Shown in pieces: positions 7,219-9,136 of a stretch of DNA of 9,136 bases (the first letter of the stretch is position 1; every line of letters starts with the position of its first letter). The DNA comes from Pseudomonadota bacterium (GTDB lineage: Bacteria > Pseudomonadota > Alphaproteobacteria > Rhizobiales > Hyphomicrobiaceae). Below the pieces are notes generated by a model, which saw only the letters and a list, made by a program, of their open reading frames with translations, did no database searches and was not told the DNA's origin. The translations under genes and the position numbers were made by a program. The DNA is taken from positions 1-9,136 of the forward strand of contig JAEWCT010000300.1 in NCBI GenBank assembly GCA_023390485.1, given 5' to 3'.

Positions 7219-7758
7219 TCAAAATGGCTTTACAATCACAAGGATGACAATGCCGATCATCAGCACTGCCGGGACCTCATTGATAATCCGCCAGTGCCGC
7301 GCGGGTTTCGTGTTGCGGTCTTCACGAAAGGCCCGGGCGGATGCCGAAAGGTAGCCATGCAACCCAGAAAGTAACAGGACGAGTGTAATTTTGGCGTGAA
7401 ACCAAGGCGCGGTCCAAAAGTGGCTGGTGGTCGCGAGCCATAGGCCAAGCACCCAGGCGATGATCATCGAGGGCGTGGCGATGATGTTCAAAAGCCGGCT
7501 TTCCATCAGCTTGAAGGTTTCGGACTGGGCGGAGCCGACCGGCGCTTCAGCGTGATAGACGAAAAGTCGCGGGAGATAGAGCATGGTTGCCATCCAGGCG
7601 ATGACCGCGATGACGTGGAAAGCTTTGAGCCAGAGATAGGCGTCGCCAGGGACGATCAAGACGAACGCCGCGGCCAGGATAACCGTCACCGCCAATGCGA
7701 GGGCGGCGCGGCGGCCGGGGGAGGCCGCAAGAGACGAGGCAGAGGGCGCGTCTGACAT
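7219..7758 (-). CDS. hemJ: protoporphyrinogen IX oxidase HemJ
   Basis: The 179-residue membrane protein is of the UPF0093/HemJ family, which oxidises protoporphyrinogen IX to protoporphyrin IX in bacteria that lack HemY and HemG. Family motifs are KAFHVIAVIAWMATMLYLPRL (45-65, with the conserved His48), LFVYH (65-69), WFHAKITLVLLLSGLHGYL (119-137, with conserved His121 and Lys123) and the C-terminal RHWRIINEVPAVLMIGIVIL. Hydrophobic segments lie at about 18-36, 46-63, 92-110, 123-138 and 160-178. The first is preceded by a short polar lead and makes the protein somewhat longer than the roughly 145-residue minimal HemJ. The ATG at 7758 lies 3 bases after the hemE stop, so the two haem genes are almost certainly cotranscribed. 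Rho follows downstream. Confidence 0.93.
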   Translation of the reverse strand: MSDAPSASSLAASPGRRAALALAVTVILAAAFVLIVPGDAYLWLKAFHVIAVIAWMATMLYLPRLFVYHAEAPVGSAQSETFKLMESRLLNIIATPSMIIAWVLGLWLATTSHFWTAPWFHAKITLVLLLSGLHGYLSASARAFREDRNTKPARHWRIINEVPAVLMIGIVILVIVKPF

Positions 7759-7761
7759 TCT

Positions 7762-8835
7762 CTAGTTTCCCGTTTCGCGGATCCTATGGACAAGCCGGGC
7801 AACGTTCTCGGGCGGCGTTTCGGGTACGATGCCATGGCCGAGGTTGAATACGAACGTCAGGCCTGCCATCGCCTGACAGATTTCGCTGGCGCGGGCATCG
7901 AGCGCCTCGCCGCCGGTGACGAGGAGCAGCGGGTCGAGATTGCCCTGCACGACTTTGCCGGTTTTGGCGATCGCCTGCATGACGCTCAACGGGCAGGATG
8001 TATCGCAGCTCACGCCATCGACATTCGTGCCGTCGATGTATTTCTGCAGAAGAGCGGCAGCACCGCGCGGAAAGCCTATGATGGGGACTTGCGGATGGCG
8101 TCGCCGGATTTCGGCGACGATGCGCGCCGTTGGTGCGATGACCCAGCGCTCGAATTCGTCTTCGGCGAGGCTACCCGCCCAACTGTCGAAAATCTGCAGC
8201 GCGTTGGCGCCGGCGTCCACTTGGCCCGAAAGGTAGACGATCGAGGCTTCGGTCAGCAGGCCGATGAGTTCGGAAAAACCTCGGCGGTCGCGGTAAGCCC
8301 AGCTGCGTGCTGTGGCCTGATCGCTCGATCCCCGGCCTTCGGCCATGTACGTCGCAACGGTCCAAGGTGCCCCACAAAATCCAATCAAAGCCGTTTCGCG
8401 CGGCAGCTCTTTGCTGAGCAGCGCAACCGTTTCGCAAACTTTCGCGAATTTGTCGTTGGTGTTCGATAGGTCGAGTCGGTGAAGGTCGGCAACCGTTTTG
8501 ACGGGATCGAGACGGGGGCCTTCGCCTTCGGCAAAACGGACACTTTGGCCGAGCGCATCGGGAACGACGAGGATGTCGGAAAACAGGATCGCGGCGTCGA
8601 AGCCGTAGCGCCGGATCGGCTGCAGTGTCACTTCGGCGGCGAGCTTCGGCGCGTAGCAGAGGTCGAGGAAGCTGCCGGCATCCGATCGGACTTTGCGGTA
8701 TTCCGGCAGATAGCGGCCGGCTTGGCGCATGAGCCAGACGGGAGGGGGCTGAACCGCGTTGCCCGAAAACGGTATCAGGAAGTGCTTGGTGGGCAGTTTG
8801 GCGTTCAGGTCACGCAATGGAGTTCTTTCCTTCAC
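7762..8835 (-). CDS. hemE: uroporphyrinogen decarboxylase HemE
   Basis: The protein is 357 residues, normal for the family. It converts uroporphyrinogen III to coproporphyrinogen III in the cytosol by removing four carboxyl groups. Signatures are PVWLMRQAGRYLPEYR (32-47; conserved Arg37 and Arg41), ILFSDILVVPDALG (83-96, with the substrate-binding Asp87), GFCGAPWTVATYM, LQIFDSWAG, VQGNLDP and FNLGHGI. No ATG is available: the first in-frame start is a GTG at 8835, with a stop a few codons further upstream and no Shine-Dalgarno. A TTG at 8817 (residue 7) follows AAGGA at 8832-8828 with 10 bases between and is a good alternative. Its upstream side is the candidate replication origin, as with hemE next to Cori in Caulobacter. 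It leads the hemE-hemJ-rho unit. Confidence 0.97.
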   Translation of the reverse strand: MKERTPLRDLNAKLPTKHFLIPFSGNAVQPPPVWLMRQAGRYLPEYRKVRSDAGSFLDLCYAPKLAAEVTLQPIRRYGFDAAILFSDILVVPDALGQSVRFAEGEGPRLDPVKTVADLHRLDLSNTNDKFAKVCETVALLSKELPRETALIGFCGAPWTVATYMAEGRGSSDQATARSWAYRDRRGFSELIGLLTEASIVYLSGQVDAGANALQIFDSWAGSLAEDEFERWVIAPTARIVAEIRRRHPQVPIIGFPRGAAALLQKYIDGTNVDGVSCDTSCPLSVMQAIAKTGKVVQGNLDPLLLVTGGEALDARASEICQAMAGLTFVFNLGHGIVPETPPENVARLVHRIRETGN

Positions 8836-8907
8836 TTCAAATCTGATAAATTTTCTTGAAGCTTATTTTTTTGACTCTTAGGGCAGCGAGGAGTGGGGAT
8901 CGCCGGA

Positions 8908-8927
8908 TGGTCCACAGTCCGTCCACA
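8908..8927 (+). promoter_or_regulatory. two DnaA-box-like sequences
   Basis: TGGTCCACA (8908-8916) matches the Caulobacter weak G-box TGATCCACA at 8 of 9 positions and the E. coli consensus TTATCCACA at 7 of 9. CCGTCCACA (8919-8927) shares the TCCACA core. They are direct repeats 11 bases apart, about one helical turn, on the same strand and next to an AT-rich segment, which is typical of cooperative DnaA binding. Binding is inferred. Confidence 0.5.
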
Positions 8928-9009
8928 AGGTTTCAGTCAGTCCGGCCGTGTAGCACGAGCGATGGTATCTGTTGAGCCTTGCGCGCAATAGGGGGTCAAG
9001 TCGTCCATT

Positions 9010-9022
9010 AATCAATGGCTTG
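9010..9022 (+). promoter_or_regulatory. IHF site within candidate origin
   Basis: AATCAATGGCTTG fits the integration host factor consensus WATCARNNNNTTR at every defined position. It overlaps the inverted repeat CCATT-AATC-AATGG at 9005-9018. IHF bends origin DNA in E. coli and Caulobacter. One perfect match can arise by chance, so the context carries much of the weight. Confidence 0.45.
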
Positions 9023-9100
9023 CGAACAATCTGTACCGACAACCCGGAGGGAGGCCTTGTTGAAAACCGCCGGACAGTGGCTGGAGGGGTCGGTTGTTCC

Positions 9101-9136
9101 TTGGGACGGCCGTTTGTCGAACAACATCTTTCCCTT
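9101..9136 (+). CDS. possible start of a rightward gene, maybe the PEP synthase/PPDK regulatory protein (partial)
   Basis: At the right edge, a frame open from the TTG at 9101 (GGAGGGG at 9083-9089 lies 11 bases upstream) reads MGRPFVEQHLSL before the window ends. GTG at 9077 is another possible start in the same frame. The end QHLSL resembles the HLHL that precedes VSDSTGET in the DUF299 kinase/pyrophosphorylase that regulates PEP synthase or pyruvate phosphate dikinase, a gene often found across the origin from hemE in alphaproteobacteria. A second frame from TTG at 9057, with GGAGG at 9046-9050, is also open and reads LLKTAGQWLEG. Too little sequence is present to decide between them. Confidence 0.3.
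   Translation, partial: MGRPFVEQHLSL

Larger units (their letters stand above)
8836..9056. other. candidate chromosomal replication origin (Cori-type)
   Basis: This non-coding stretch directly upstream of hemE occupies the position of the experimentally known origin in Caulobacter and of proposed origins in Rickettsia. It contains an AT-rich segment at about 8838-8880 (TTATTTTTTT at 8863-8872) with a GACTC (GANTC, CcrM methylation) site at 8873-8877, a TCCCCA hexamer on the minus strand at 8899-8894, two DnaA-box-like sequences at 8908-8927, and an IHF consensus at 9010-9022. No full CtrA site (TTAA-N7-TTAA) is seen; a single TTAA lies at 9008-9011. The functional origin may extend outside these limits. 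The same stretch must also hold the hemE promoter, for which I see no clear -35/-10 pair. Confidence 0.6.

Noticed and set aside
7786..8469. 227-codon plus-strand ORF
   Set aside because: It is antisense to hemE, whose catalytic motifs are complete on the minus strand.
1..9136. CRISPR arrays, tRNA or rRNA genes, toxin-antitoxin or defence genes, transposase genes
   Set aside because: I looked on both strands and saw no regularly spaced repeats, tRNA-like arms, or recognisable proteins of these classes.

Overview
This window looks like the origin-proximal region of the chromosome of an alphaproteobacterium, most likely of the order Hyphomicrobiales (Rhizobiales). The reasons are the gene order hemE-hemJ-rho next to mnmE-mnmG, a Caulobacter-type origin candidate beside hemE, parS-like ParB sites (TTTCACGTGAAA core), GC-rich coding sequence, and intergenic palindromes of the GTCATCCCGG...CCGGGATGAC kind common in this class. 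No species is claimed.

Layout from left to right. Positions 1-521 hold the N-terminal part of mnmG (minus strand, cut by the window edge). A 231-base spacer follows with a GC-rich inverted repeat and a parS-like palindrome. Then comes complete mnmE (753-2066, minus), with a 15/16 parS match inside its coding sequence. Divergent from it is a plus-strand pair with a 1-base overlap: a DUF255/YyaL-SPATA20-type thioredoxin-fold protein (2141-4171) and a sterol desaturase/fatty acid hydroxylase-family membrane protein (4171-5235). About 515 bases without a gene follow (5236-5750), packed with palindromic repeats and ending in the rho terminator, which abuts another parS-like site. The minus strand then carries rho (5751-7016), hemJ (7219-7758) and hemE (7762-8835). 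In transcription order this is hemE-hemJ-rho, probably one operon, with a long rho leader that has a C-rich, G-poor tract and a hairpin. From 8836 to about 9056 is the candidate replication origin: an AT-rich segment with a GANTC site, two DnaA-box-like sequences, a TCCCCA hexamer and a perfect IHF consensus match. At the right edge a rightward gene may begin, possibly the PEP synthase/PPDK regulatory protein often found on the far side of hemE in alphaproteobacteria; this is tentative.

How the parts fit. MnmE and MnmG form the complex that modifies the tRNA wobble uridine. HemE and HemJ catalyse two late haem-biosynthesis steps, and Rho terminates transcription. The striking content is not a new enzyme system but chromosome-maintenance DNA embedded in and between these housekeeping genes: an origin candidate and three parS-like sites spread over 8 kb, one inside the mnmE reading frame and one fused to the rho terminator. 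The DUF255-desaturase pair looks like accessory cargo placed between rho and mnmE.
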